Positions 31,587 to 41,608 of a stretch of DNA of 64,000 nt are shown piece by piece. This stretch comes from Stenotrophomonas lacuserhaii (lineage in GTDB: Bacteria > Pseudomonadota > Gammaproteobacteria > Xanthomonadales > Xanthomonadaceae): assembly GCF_014836545.1 (NCBI RefSeq), contig NZ_JACSQS010000001.1:62001-126000 (forward strand), written 5' to 3'. Position numbers and translations under genes: made by a program. Below the pieces are notes generated by a model. It ran no database searches. It was not told the origin of the DNA and saw only the letters and a list, made by a program, of their open reading frames with translations. Each line of letters opens with the position of its first letter. The first letter of the stretch is position 1.

Positions 31587-32783
31587 ATGGCACGCAAACC
31601 TGCCAAGCCGGCCAGCCCCAAGGCCCTGGCTGCAACGCCGAAGACCGCCAAGCCGAAAGCCAAGGCTACCAAGCCGGCCAAGCTGGAAACCGCTACCAGC
31701 GCACCGCCGGTACTGGCCGATGTGCGCGGCAAAATCGACCAGATCGACCGTGACATCCAGTCGCTGATCGCCGAGCGCGCGCGCTTCGCCCACCAGGTCG
31801 GCAAGGCCAAGGGCAAGCTGGCCGCGGCCGTGGACTACTACCGTCCCGAACGCGAAGCGCAGGTGCTGCGCATGGTGGTGGACCGCAACGAAGGCCCGCT
31901 CAGCGATGAACTGCTGGTACATGTCTACCGCGAAATCATGTCTGCCTGCCTGGCCCAGCAGGAGCCGCTGAAGATCGGTTACCTCGGCCCGGAAGGCACG
32001 TTCAGCCAGCAGGCCGTGCTCAAGCATTTCGGTCGTTCGGCACTGGGCCTGCCGATGGCCAGCATCGAAGAAGTGTTCCAGGAAGTTGAAGCGGGCAACG
32101 CCGATTTCGGCGTGGTGCCGGTGGAGAACTCGGGGCAGGGCACCATCCAGATCACCCTGGACATGTTCCTGACCTCCAACCTGAAGATCTGCGGCGAAGC
32201 CGAACTGCGCGTGCAGCAGTACATCATGTCGCGCAGCGGCCACCTGGAAGACATCGAGCGCATCTACGCGCATCCGCAGTCGTTCATGCAGACCTCCGCC
32301 TGGCTGCGCGCCAACCTGCCCAATGCCGAAAAGATCCCGGTGTCCAGCAATGCCGAAGGCGCGCGGCGTGCCCGCAATGCCGACGACGCGGCGGCGATCG
32401 GCGGTGAGAACGCCGGCCACGTGTACAACCTGAAAAAGGTGGTCACCAAGCCGATCCAGAACGATGCCGACAACACCACGCGCTTCCTGGTGATCGGCCG
32501 CAGCCTGTTCCCCAGTTCCGGACACGACCGCACTTCGGTGCTGGTGCTGATCCATGACAAGCCCGGCGCGCTGTTCGATGTGCTCAGCCCGTTCGCGCGC
32601 CATGGCATCAGCATGAACCGTATCGAATCGCGGCCCTCGCACCACGGCAAGTGGGAATACGGCTTCTTCATCGACCTGTCCGGCCACATCGACGACGCGC
32701 CGATGCAGGCTGCGCTGGCCGAACTGGAAGGGCATGCGGCACAGATCAAGGTGCTCGGCTCCTATCCGGTAGCCGTGCCCTGA
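31587..32783 (+). CDS. pheA: bifunctional chorismate mutase / prephenate dehydratase
   Basis: 398 aa P-protein that makes phenylpyruvate from chorismate. A Lys/Ala/Pro-rich, disordered stretch of about 42 residues precedes the AroQ chorismate mutase (about 45-130). The prephenate dehydratase follows (about 135-310, GPEGTFSQQAVLKHFG and the catalytic-type NTTRFLVIG). A C-terminal ACT domain has MNRIESRPSHHGKWEYGFF, the phenylalanine feedback site. The basic N-terminal extension is not part of the usual enzyme. Confidence 0.94.
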   Translation: MARKPAKPASPKALAATPKTAKPKAKATKPAKLETATSAPPVLADVRGKIDQIDRDIQSLIAERARFAHQVGKAKGKLAAAVDYYRPEREAQVLRMVVDRNEGPLSDELLVHVYREIMSACLAQQEPLKIGYLGPEGTFSQQAVLKHFGRSALGLPMASIEEVFQEVEAGNADFGVVPVENSGQGTIQITLDMFLTSNLKICGEAELRVQQYIMSRSGHLEDIERIYAHPQSFMQTSAWLRANLPNAEKIPVSSNAEGARRARNADDAAAIGGENAGHVYNLKKVVTKPIQNDADNTTRFLVIGRSLFPSSGHDRTSVLVLIHDKPGALFDVLSPFARHGISMNRIESRPSHHGKWEYGFFIDLSGHIDDAPMQAALAELEGHAAQIKVLGSYPVAVP

Positions 32784-32862
32784 GTGACTTCCGCGGGGGT
32801 GCCAACGCGTCCCCGCGCCCAGATCCCTCGCCGCACTGCGGCGCTGACGGAAGCAACAGACG

Positions 32863-34176
32863 ATGAGCAACGCGCAACACTGGATCGCCCGCAAGGGCCG
32901 GCCCCTGCAGGGCAGCCTGGTCATCCCGGGCGACAAATCGGTTTCCCATCGCGCGGTGATGTTCGCCGCCCTGGCCGATGGCACCTCCACCATCGATGGC
33001 TTCCTGGAAGGCGAAGACACCCGTGCCACCGCGCGCATCTTCAGCCAGATGGGCGCGCGCATGGAAACCCCGTCGCCGTCGCGGCGCGTGGTGCATGGCG
33101 TGGGCATCGATGGCCTGCAGGCCCCGCAGGGCGAACTGGACTGCGGCAACGCCGGTACCGGCATGCGCCTGATTGCCGGTGTGCTGGCCGGGCAGGCGTT
33201 CGACAGCGTGCTGATCGGCGATGAGTCGCTGTCACGCCGCCCGATGCGCCGGGTTACTGGCCCGTTGGCCCAGATGGGCGCACGCATCGATACCCAGGCC
33301 GACGGCACCCCGCCGCTGCACGTGCACGGTGGCCAGCCACTGAAGGGCATCGCGTTCGCCTCGCCGGTGGCCAGCGCGCAGGTCAAATCCGCGGTGCTGC
33401 TGGCCGGGTTGTACGCCGATGGCGAGACCTCCGTGGTCGAACCACATCCCACCCGTGACTACACCGAACGCATGCTCGCTGCCTTCGGCGTGGAAATCGA
33501 ATACTCGCCCGGCAAGGCCCGCCTGCGCGGCGGCCAGCGCCTGCGTGCCACCGATATCGTGGTGCCGGCGGACTTCTCCTCGGCCGCGTTCTTCCTGGTC
33601 GCGGCCAGCATCATTCCCGGTTCCGAACTGCGCCTGCAGCAGGTCGGCCTGAACCCGCGACGCACCGGCCTGCTGCACGCACTGCGGCTGATGGGCGCGG
33701 ACATCACCGAAGAGAACCCGGCCGAGCAGGGCGGGGAGCCGGTGGCCGACCTGCTGGTGCGTCATGCCCCGTTGAAGGGCGCACGGATTCCCGAAGCGCT
33801 GGTGCCGGACATGATCGATGAGTTCCCGGCGTTGTTCGTGGCGGCCGCTGCGGCCGAAGGCCAGACCGTAGTGACCGGTGCGGCCGAACTGCGGGTCAAG
33901 GAATCCGATCGCTTGGCCGCGATGGCCACCGGCCTGCGCACACTGGGCGTGCAGGTGGACGAAACCGAAGACGGCGCCACCATCCACGGCGGCGCGGTAC
34001 TGGGCAGCGGCACGATTGAAAGCCACGGCGACCACCGCATCGCGATGGCCTTTGCCATTGCCGGCCAGCTGACCGATGGCGACGTACGGATCAACGACGT
34101 GGCGAACGTAGCGACCTCGTTCCCCGGCTTTGACAGCCTCGCCGGTGGCGCAGGCTTCGGCCTGACCGCCGCATAG
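32863..34176 (+). CDS. aroA: 3-phosphoshikimate 1-carboxyvinyltransferase (EPSP synthase)
   Basis: 437 aa. Joins PEP to shikimate-3-phosphate. PGDKSVSHRAVMFAALADG near residue 22 and LDCGNAGTGMRLIAGVLAG near residue 90 are substrate-binding motifs; LRVKESDRLAAMATGL near residue 345 holds a catalytic region. The Gly-Asn-Ala-Gly-Thr-Gly motif with Gly and Ala retained is of the class I-like type. Ends just before a repeat array. Confidence 0.95.
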   Translation: MSNAQHWIARKGRPLQGSLVIPGDKSVSHRAVMFAALADGTSTIDGFLEGEDTRATARIFSQMGARMETPSPSRRVVHGVGIDGLQAPQGELDCGNAGTGMRLIAGVLAGQAFDSVLIGDESLSRRPMRRVTGPLAQMGARIDTQADGTPPLHVHGGQPLKGIAFASPVASAQVKSAVLLAGLYADGETSVVEPHPTRDYTERMLAAFGVEIEYSPGKARLRGGQRLRATDIVVPADFSSAAFFLVAASIIPGSELRLQQVGLNPRRTGLLHALRLMGADITEENPAEQGGEPVADLLVRHAPLKGARIPEALVPDMIDEFPALFVAAAAAEGQTVVTGAAELRVKESDRLAAMATGLRTLGVQVDETEDGATIHGGAVLGSGTIESHGDHRIAMAFAIAGQLTDGDVRINDVANVATSFPGFDSLAGGAGFGLTAA

Positions 34177-34180
34177 ACCC

Positions 34181-34292
34181 GGTAGTGACGGCTGCTGGCC
34201 GTCATGCTTCGGCCCTGGTGGGTGACGACCGTTGGTCGTCACGCTTCTGCTCTGCTGCCGCTGCGCTCGCCGAGCATGGCTCGGCGCTACCA
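34181..34292. repeat. composite three-hairpin repeat after aroA
   Basis: GGTAGTGACGG.../GGCCGTCA (34181-34204), GGTGGGTGACGACC.../GGTCGTCAC (34217-34242) and an inverted GTAG unit (34269-34292). Its reverse complement lines up along its whole length with 19362-19470. Confidence 0.85.
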
Positions 34293-34316
34293 GGTGCCGG
34301 TTCTGCTTACGCGCAC

Positions 34317-34353
34317 AAAAAATGCCGGCCCAGAGGGGGCCGGCATCTTTATT
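34317..34353 (-). terminator. terminator of the TonB-family gene
   Basis: On the minus strand GATGCCGGCC and GGCCGGCATT form a GC-rich stem followed by six T. It lies 18 bp past the stop of the gene at 34371-34940 and may also act on aroA from the other side. Confidence 0.8.
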
Positions 34354-34370
34354 TCACACCCTCACCGTAC

Positions 34371-34940
34371 TCAACGCCCGGTACGGAAATCCACCGGCAC
34401 GTTGACCACGCTGGCAATCGCACGGCCATTCTGCATCGCCGGCTCGAACTTCCAATCACGCACGGTCGTCAGCACCGCACGATCCAGCGCGCGGTCGCGC
34501 TGGCCGGTACGCGAGACGATGCTCGCCTCCGTCACGCTGCCACTCGGGGCCACTTTCAGGCTGGCCACCACGCTGCCCTGCACGCCATTGCGCAGTGCGC
34601 TCGGCGGATACGACGGCTTGGCATTGCTGGTCAGCGGACGCGCCTCGCGGTTACGCACGGCCGGGGCTGCACGCTGCTGGGTCGGGGCCGGTGCAGCGCG
34701 CGGCGTGGTGGCCGGCGCATTGGCAACGGGTGTGCCGGTGGCCGGCAGCATCCGCTCGCCAATCGGCGCCGGGGCGACTTCAGTGTTGGACGTACGCAGC
34801 CACACCAGCGCGGCGGCGAACATCGCCACGATCAGCGCCATCCACAACAACGGGGACGGGCGGCGGCGTTCGTGGGCGAGGTCGGCATCGGCCTGGTGAC
34901 GCGGCGAGGCCGGCATTTCCGGAGCATGGGTCGCACTCAT
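34371..34940 (-). CDS. TonB-family energy-transducer-like protein
   Basis: 189 aa. Short cytoplasmic N-terminus, a membrane helix at about 31-48, an Ala/Pro-rich periplasmic spacer, and a C-terminal TonB domain (about 105-185) with PSYPPSALRNGVQGSVVASL and RDWKFEPAMQNG. AGGAGATC lies upstream of the ATG. It lacks adjacent exbB/exbD genes. A second TonB-domain gene follows upstream on the same strand, suggesting duplication. Confidence 0.8.
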   Translation of the reverse strand: MSATHAPEMPASPRHQADADLAHERRRPSPLLWMALIVAMFAAALVWLRTSNTEVAPAPIGERMLPATGTPVANAPATTPRAAPAPTQQRAAPAVRNREARPLTSNAKPSYPPSALRNGVQGSVVASLKVAPSGSVTEASIVSRTGQRDRALDRAVLTTVRDWKFEPAMQNGRAIASVVNVPVDFRTGR

Positions 34941-35083
34941 GTTTGATCTCCTGCACTTGTCGTTTCCGACGACGCCCAGAGTCTTGCCGCTAACGCAGGC
35001 GCGGGTGTAAGCGTCACGTCAAGGCAGTGCAAGGAGTTCAGGTTCGGGTGCGGGGACCGTTCAGCGATGCAGCGCGTGCGTGA

Positions 35084-37124
<2,041 letters not shown>

Positions 37125-37133
37125 AGCCGCCCC

Positions 37134-37230
37134 GGTAGTGACGACCTTGGTCGTCAGCTCCTGCCTTGGTGGGTGACGACTGTCAGTCGTCACGCTTCTG
37201 CCTTGGTGGGTGATGACTGTCAGTCGTCAC
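37134..37230. repeat. palindromic repeat array after serS
   Basis: Three hairpins: GGTAGTGACGACC.../GGTCGTCAG (37134-37156), GGTGGGTGACGACTG.../CAGTCGTCAC (37168-37192) and GGTGGGTGATGACTG.../CAGTCGTCAC (37205-37230). The GTAG end unit seen elsewhere is missing. The gene-free stretch 37125-37438 also holds the long palindrome and the terminator listed next. Confidence 0.8.
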
Positions 37231-37254
37231 GCTTGCGCTCCTGCCGCTTTGTAC

Positions 37255-37293
37255 GGGGTCAGAGTCCTTTTCTGCGAAAAGGAGTCTGACCCC
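37255..37293. repeat. long inverted repeat, GGGGTCAGA type
   Basis: Arms of 18 bp (GGGGTCAGAGTCCTTTTC and GAAAAGGAGTCTGACCCC, one mismatch) around a 3-nt TGC loop. It would form a very stable hairpin but has no T run. It differs in sequence from the GTAG and TGACGACC repeats. Confidence 0.75.
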
Positions 37294-37317
37294 ATCGCCA
37301 CGACCCCATCTGCGCAC

Positions 37318-37350
37318 CAAAAAAAACGGCCCCGCAAAAGCAGGGCCGCC
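37318..37350 (-). terminator. terminator of the azoreductase gene
   Basis: On the minus strand, CGGCCCTGC-TTTT-GCGGGGCCG is followed by eight T. It lies about 90 bp past the azoreductase stop. Confidence 0.8.
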
Positions 37351-37438
37351 GGGTCGGGCTGGAATGGGGGAGGGGATCTTCCAGCCCACGGTTACCGGCC
37401 GACGACGAGCCCGCCAGCAACCGTCTTGAACGCTTTAC

Positions 37439-38017
37439 TCAGGCCTCAGCGAATTCCGCTTCCGGCAGGCTCGCCAGCGCGGACGCAATCGCCTCTTCGC
37501 GGTGCTTCGGCGAATACGCGATGCCCTCGGCACGCACGAACTCCACCTCGGTGATGCCCATGAAGGCGAACATCTGGCGCAGGTAGGGCTCCTGGAAGTC
37601 CGCCGGCGAATCGACATAGATGCCGCCGCGGCTGCTGGCGATGATCACCCGCTTGCCACCGGCCAGGCCCACCGGGCCCGCTTCGGTGTACTTGAACGTC
37701 TTGCCGGCCACGGCCACGCGGTCGATCCAGGCCTTCAGCGTGGAGGGAATGCTGAAGTTGTACATCGGCGCACCGATGACCACGACATCCGCCGCCAGGA
37801 ACTGCGCCATGACGTTTTCAGCATCCGCCACCTCGGCCGCATCCGCGCCGGCCAGCGAACTGCCGCGCAGGTGGGGGATCGGGTTGGCATCCAGATCACG
37901 GTAAGACACGTCGAGCGATTCGACCGAATCCTTGAAACGGGCGACCACGGCCGCCGACAGCTGGCGGGAGACCGAGTTGTCGCCGAGCGCGCTGGCGTCG
38001 ATGTGAAGAAGCTTCAT
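37439..38017 (-). CDS. azoR: FMN-dependent NADH-azoreductase
   Basis: 192 aa flavodoxin-like quinone/azo reductase. [19 protein letters not shown] at the N-terminus, [19 protein letters not shown] and [11 protein letters not shown] bind FMN and are typical of AzoR (formerly AcpD). The frame is open to 39022, but the ATG at 38017 is the family start. Divergent from a LysR-type regulator, which probably controls it, as in many azoR/mdaB-type loci. Confidence 0.92.
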   Translation of the reverse strand: MKLLHIDASALGDNSVSRQLSAAVVARFKDSVESLDVSYRDLDANPIPHLRGSSLAGADAAEVADAENVMAQFLAADVVVIGAPMYNFSIPSTLKAWIDRVAVAGKTFKYTEAGPVGLAGGKRVIIASSRGGIYVDSPADFQEPYLRQMFAFMGITEVEFVRAEGIAYSPKHREEAIASALASLPEAEFAEA

Positions 38018-38140
38018 GGCAGTCACCTGAGGTTTGTGGGGTGGGCAGCCGTGCTGCCGACGGAGCAAACGATAGGTTGTTGCCAATCTGGGATAAAGAT
38101 GGTTGAATGCCACGTATTGTTCTAGATATGGAACTGCAGC

Positions 38141-39133
38141 ATGCAAGACCTCAACGATCTCTACTACTTCGCCATGGTCGTGGACCACGGTGGTTTTGCC
38201 GCAGCCGAACGCGCGCTGGGCATCCCCAAGTCCCGCCTGAGCCGCCGCATCAGCCAGCTGGAGACCGATCTGGGCGTCCGCCTGCTGCAGCGCTCCACGC
38301 GCCGTTTCGCAGTTACCGACGTGGGAACCAGCGTACACCGACACGCGCAGACCATGCTGGCCGAAGCCCAGGCCGCGCGCGAAGTGGTAGACCGCCTGAG
38401 TGCCGAGCCACGCGGCCTGGTGCGTGCCAGCGTGCCGGTATCGCTGGCGCAGATGCAGCTGCCCAAACTGCTGCCGAAGTTCCTGGAGCAATACCCCAAG
38501 GTGCGGCTGCAGTTGAACATCAGCAACCGCCGCGTGGACATCATCAACGAAGGCTACGACGTCGCCCTGCGCGTGCGTTCGCGGCTGGATGACGATGGCA
38601 GCCTGGTGATGCGCAGCTTCGGCCAGGTGCAGGAACTGCTGGTGGCCAGCCCCAAATACCTGGACCGCGCCGGCCGACCCAAGGACCCGGACGAACTGAC
38701 CAACCATGTCACCCTGAGCATCAGCGAAGACGAAGCCCGCCAGCGCTGGGAACTGCACGGCCCGGAAGGCGCCGTGCGCCGCGTGGACCTGCAGCCGCGC
38801 GTGGCCGGCTTCGATTTCCCGCTGCTGCAGAGCATGGTCAAGGACGGTTTCGGCATCACCATGCTGCCGGAAACCGTCTGCGCCGATGCCGTACGCAAGG
38901 GCGAACTGGAAGTGGTGCTGCCGGACTGGTCGCTGCCGCAGGGCATCTGCCACGCCGTGTTTGCCTCGCGCCGCGGCCTGCTGCCGGCCGTGCGCGTGTT
39001 CATCGACTTCCTGGCCGAGCACCTGCCGCCGCAGCTGGAGGCCTCGCGCCTGGATTGCGGTGGCGCCTGCGAGCGGGCCAAAGAGAAGATCAAGGCGACA
39101 GCCCTGGGCGCGCTGGCCGTAGACGCCGGCTGA
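38141..39133 (+). CDS. LysR-family transcriptional regulator
   Basis: 330 aa. The N-terminal winged HTH (residues about 1-60) has [20 protein letters not shown]. The effector domain (about 90-295) follows the periplasmic-binding fold. Divergent from azoR across 123 bp, so likely its regulator. Such CrgA/AaeR-like members respond to electrophiles or quinones; that is inference. The C-terminal 35 residues extend past the usual domain. Confidence 0.88.
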   Translation: MQDLNDLYYFAMVVDHGGFAAAERALGIPKSRLSRRISQLETDLGVRLLQRSTRRFAVTDVGTSVHRHAQTMLAEAQAAREVVDRLSAEPRGLVRASVPVSLAQMQLPKLLPKFLEQYPKVRLQLNISNRRVDIINEGYDVALRVRSRLDDDGSLVMRSFGQVQELLVASPKYLDRAGRPKDPDELTNHVTLSISEDEARQRWELHGPEGAVRRVDLQPRVAGFDFPLLQSMVKDGFGITMLPETVCADAVRKGELEVVLPDWSLPQGICHAVFASRRGLLPAVRVFIDFLAEHLPPQLEASRLDCGGACERAKEKIKATALGALAVDAG

Positions 39134-39151
39134 CCCGACAGGCTGATTCCT

Positions 39152-39175
39152 GGTAGCGCCGAGCCATGCTCGGCG
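39152..39175 (+). repeat. GTAG palindrome between the LysR gene and tRNA-Ser
   Basis: GGTAGCGCCGAGCC then ATGCTCGGCG, the same unit as at 593-615 on the other strand. It is the last copy seen before the prophage. Confidence 0.8.
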
Positions 39176-39282
39176 TAAACCATCACCGCCTGGGCTAGTG
39201 GCGCGCGTTGGACCATGGGCAAACGCCCCCGACGCATGCGAGAATACGCCTCCCCGGACAGCCTCCGGGACTGCAGCACATC

Positions 39283-39372
39283 GGAGAGATGGCCGAGCGG
39301 TTTAAGGCACCGGTCTTGAAAACCGGCGAAGGGTCAAACCTTCCGTGGGTTCGAATCCCACTCTCTCCGCCA
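39283..39372 (+). tRNA. tRNA-Ser (UGA anticodon), prophage attachment target
   Basis: 90 nt including the encoded CCA. Acceptor arms GGAGAGA (39283-39289) and TCTCTCC pair. The anticodon stem CCGGT/ACCGG encloses CTTGAAA with anticodon TGA at 39317-39319. A long variable arm (GGGTCAAACCTTCC region) is typical of tRNA-Ser, and the T-loop is TTCGAAT. The chromosome lies on its 5' side and phage genes begin 37 bp after its 3' end. Confidence 0.95.
39345..39372 (+). other. putative attL in the tRNA-Ser 3' half
   Basis: The T-arm and acceptor 3' strand of tRNA-Ser adjoin the prophage. Tyrosine-recombinase phages commonly use this part of tRNA genes and carry a copy that restores the gene. The matching attR would be a direct repeat of this sequence beyond the window; not verifiable here. 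Confidence 0.5.
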
Positions 39373-39408
39373 AGACCTTTTGTAAGTGACTGAAAATGCA
39401 GTGGAATA

Positions 39409-39651
39409 CTACGCTGCCAAATCCTGTCCCATACAGTCTCCCATACTTCCGTCGCCGATCACCTCGGCGCAGAATCGGTCGATATCCGTTTTAGCCCACA
39501 CCGTGCGTGCGCCCAGCTTCCGCTGCTTGGGGAAGCTGCCTTGTGCCATTCGGCGATAGATCGACGCCCGACTCAACGAGGTGCGGATCATTACGACCTC
39601 GATGTCCTGGAGGTCAGCGGCCAAATCGGCCGCGGTCTTCGTGCCGCTCAT
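39409..39651 (-). CDS. AlpA-family regulator / excisionase-like protein
   Basis: 80 aa with a single winged-HTH/MerR-like motif: LSRASIYRRMAQGSFPKQRK then WAKTDIDRFC. AlpA proteins activate prophage excision or replace Xis. Placement next to the attachment site as the last gene of the leftward operon fits. Its ATG overlaps the stop of the upstream gene by 1 bp. Confidence 0.75.
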   Translation of the reverse strand: MSGTKTAADLAADLQDIEVVMIRTSLSRASIYRRMAQGSFPKQRKLGARTVWAKTDIDRFCAEVIGDGSMGDCMGQDLAA

Positions 39652-39896
39652 TAGTGCTCCTTCGCCGCGTCGATCGCGGGCGGTTTCGTGTTGCCAGTGC
39701 GGCCTCTTGCATGCGCCATGATTCTGGCCACCTCGTCTATGTCACCGCGCAACATGGCGATCAGCGCCAGGCCGCGCGCTTCCCACAGCCGCACGACGCC
39801 TTTCCGTGCGCGCGTCAGGTTCACCCCGGAGCAACGGGCCAGTTCGTGGCCAACTTCCCGATGGTCGGGCGCTCCCTCCTTCAGCAAGTCAGCCAC
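39651..39896 (-). CDS. hypothetical phage protein
   Basis: 81 aa, mostly helical, soluble, no domain recognised. Embedded in the leftward operon with overlaps at both ends (1 bp with AlpA, 8 bp with the ASCH-like gene). Confidence 0.6.
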   Translation of the reverse strand: MADLLKEGAPDHREVGHELARCSGVNLTRARKGVVRLWEARGLALIAMLRGDIDEVARIMAHARGRTGNTKPPAIDAAKEH

Positions 39897-40602
39897 CTGC
39901 GACCTCCACGCGTTTGAACTCGATCACCCACACCCACGGATTACTGCCCCAGTCGCCGCCGGCGGTGTCCCACAAGTCCGCGAAAATCTGGCGAGAGTCG
40001 CCGTAGATCATCGGCAGGCCGGCGCGAGGATGGGCGCGGGGTAGGCGGATATCCGGGAGCACGTGCGCGTTGGCACCCTCTGCATCTGCGTCGGCCTTGC
40101 TGATCGCCTGCAGCTGTTCCACGCGCACGTTGGTGATCTCCAACACCAGGCGGCACGCCCAGCGCGGCATGTGGATGCTGGGGCGCCACCGGCCCGGATC
40201 GCATCGGTCGAAGCCTTCGCGGTAGTAAGCGATCTGCTTGCCGTCATCCGACACGGTGGATGGCAGACCACCCCACGGGCCCCAGCGCTCACCATCGGCG
40301 CGGTGCCGGCCGTGCGTAGGGAAGATGGCGTGCGTCTCCCGCCCCCACAGTCGATCGCCGGGCTGGCCGAAGGGGCAGACCAAGGTGTCGCCGGTACGGG
40401 TGTGCCAGATGCAAACTTCCTCGGGCACGAGGTTGCCTTTGCGATCACGCGCACCGTGCCCCCCGGAGGTGCAAGCCTCCCACTGTCCCAGCGGGTTGTG
40501 GTGCGGGAGCTTGATCGCCCTCCGCGTCTGCGTCTTGGCACCCGACAGGATGGCACGCACCATGGCGCCGTTGAACAGCATGGGGCGTTCGCGAACAGTC
40601 AT
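39889..40602 (-). CDS. ASCH-like phage protein
   Basis: 237 aa from the ATG at 40602. It begins MTVRERPMLFNGAMVRAIL then SGAKTQTRR, the hallmark of a phage family annotated as ASCH-like/PUA-like. The ASCH fold (beta barrel) often binds RNA or modified bases. The C-terminus ends with GSNPWVWVIEFKRVE, the last strand. Function in the phage unknown. The upstream plus-strand gene at 40631 is divergent from it across 28 bp. Confidence 0.65.
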   Translation of the reverse strand: MTVRERPMLFNGAMVRAILSGAKTQTRRAIKLPHHNPLGQWEACTSGGHGARDRKGNLVPEEVCIWHTRTGDTLVCPFGQPGDRLWGRETHAIFPTHGRHRADGERWGPWGGLPSTVSDDGKQIAYYREGFDRCDPGRWRPSIHMPRWACRLVLEITNVRVEQLQAISKADADAEGANAHVLPDIRLPRAHPRAGLPMIYGDSRQIFADLWDTAGGDWGSNPWVWVIEFKRVEVAGG

Positions 40603-40630
40603 GGCAGAATCGGCTCCAACAGGGGGGAAG

Positions 40631-41443
40631 ATGAACAACAATTTCAACTGGATCGAGCTGGCTTCGGCCTCGGCTACTTCGGGCGCCGTTGTAGTGGCGA
40701 TGTGTGCGATCAGAAGCGAAAACAAACACAGAAATGCCGAACGCCGTAGAGCTGAAAAGCTGAGGCAGCACGATTTGGAGGAGGCAAACCGCGAACGTGT
40801 CCGCGCAGAGGCGCTTCGGAGAGAAGATCAGGACGCAGCCAACCGTGATCGAGCCAGAGCGGATCAAATCCGAAAGGACGACCTTGACGCCGCCGTTCGT
40901 CGGGAAGAAGCGGAGGCTCAACGCAGCTCCCAAGAGAGGAGTTCTCGCGCGAGGCGCCTTGCGAAAATCTTTGATCGCGAGCTCACCGAAGCGGCCGCTC
41001 AACTGAATACGCTGGGTAAACTCTTGGAAGACGCCACGCCTGAAACTATTCCGCAATTTGTCCAGATCTATGCACGGCCCTTGGGTCCCAAAGTTTTCAA
41101 GATGCACGAGCGTTTTCTCGATCAGCTCGATGTTTTTCCCGACATGCTCGCCATTTCGATTGTGAACAACATGACTAATTGGTCGAGCATTCCCCTGTTT
41201 TCTGATGGACTCGCGCAGTCCCCCGGGATAGATATGCTCCGGATCCGACACAAGGTCTTGGCAGACATTGAATCTCGCGTTGAGCTTTTCGGGGAGACTA
41301 AGAGCGAGCTTGTGAAGTACTTCGCAGATCTTCCCGGACTCAGGATGTTCACGTTTGAAGAGATTCGAGGAATGAACGAAGCCAACGCTGAGGTTCGGCG
41401 CCGAAGGAAAGATGCCGGAAAGCCGGGGAACACTGCTGGCTGA
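40631..41443 (+). CDS. membrane-anchored coiled-coil protein, opposite strand to the operon (cargo candidate)
   Basis: 270 aa. RBS AGGGGGGA precedes the ATG at 40631. A single hydrophobic stretch (about 8-27) is followed by a highly charged coiled coil (about 30-120, Arg/Glu/Asp/Ala-rich heptads) and a helical C-terminal domain with no recognised family. The sequence is clearly more AT-rich than its neighbours. It lies on the plus strand inside a minus-strand operon, and its 3' end abuts a truncated phage gene. This looks like an inserted accessory gene; superinfection exclusion or defence is a guess. Confidence 0.65.
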   Translation: MNNNFNWIELASASATSGAVVVAMCAIRSENKHRNAERRRAEKLRQHDLEEANRERVRAEALRREDQDAANRDRARADQIRKDDLDAAVRREEAEAQRSSQERSSRARRLAKIFDRELTEAAAQLNTLGKLLEDATPETIPQFVQIYARPLGPKVFKMHERFLDQLDVFPDMLAISIVNNMTNWSSIPLFSDGLAQSPGIDMLRIRHKVLADIESRVELFGETKSELVKYFADLPGLRMFTFEEIRGMNEANAEVRRRRKDAGKPGNTAG

Positions 41444-41451
41444 ATGGAGAC

Positions 41452-41608
41452 TCATTTCGCCACCTCCATAGCTACTAGGTCGATCTCGTCCACCTTGTCC
41501 CTGAGGAACTTGCAAGCCTCGCCGATGGCGAAGCGCTGGACGCAGCATCTTCTGGATGTCGTTGATTGCGTTCCTGCCGCTGGTGGCGTTCTCATAGGGC
41601 AGGATCAC
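41452..41608 (-). pseudogene. truncated 5' end of an LPYENATSG-type phage gene
   Basis: The GTG at 41608 overlaps the stop of the 143-aa gene upstream (GTGA). Translation begins MILPYENATSGRNAINDIQK, the N-terminus of a widespread phage family (usually well over 100 aa). The match ends after about 23 residues. Another frame then reads RFAIGEACKFLRDKVDEID to a stop at 41452, which also looks coding. The most likely reading is a deletion and frameshift next to the inserted gene at 40631. Confidence 0.55.

Noticed and set aside
31515..33452. Minus-strand open frame of 645 codons opposite pheA and aroA
   Set aside because: Covers parts of two confirmed genes on the other strand.
40445..41608. 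Minus-strand open frame of 387 codons as one long protein
   Set aside because: Only the first 23 residues look like a phage family; the rest is antisense to the plus-strand cargo gene.
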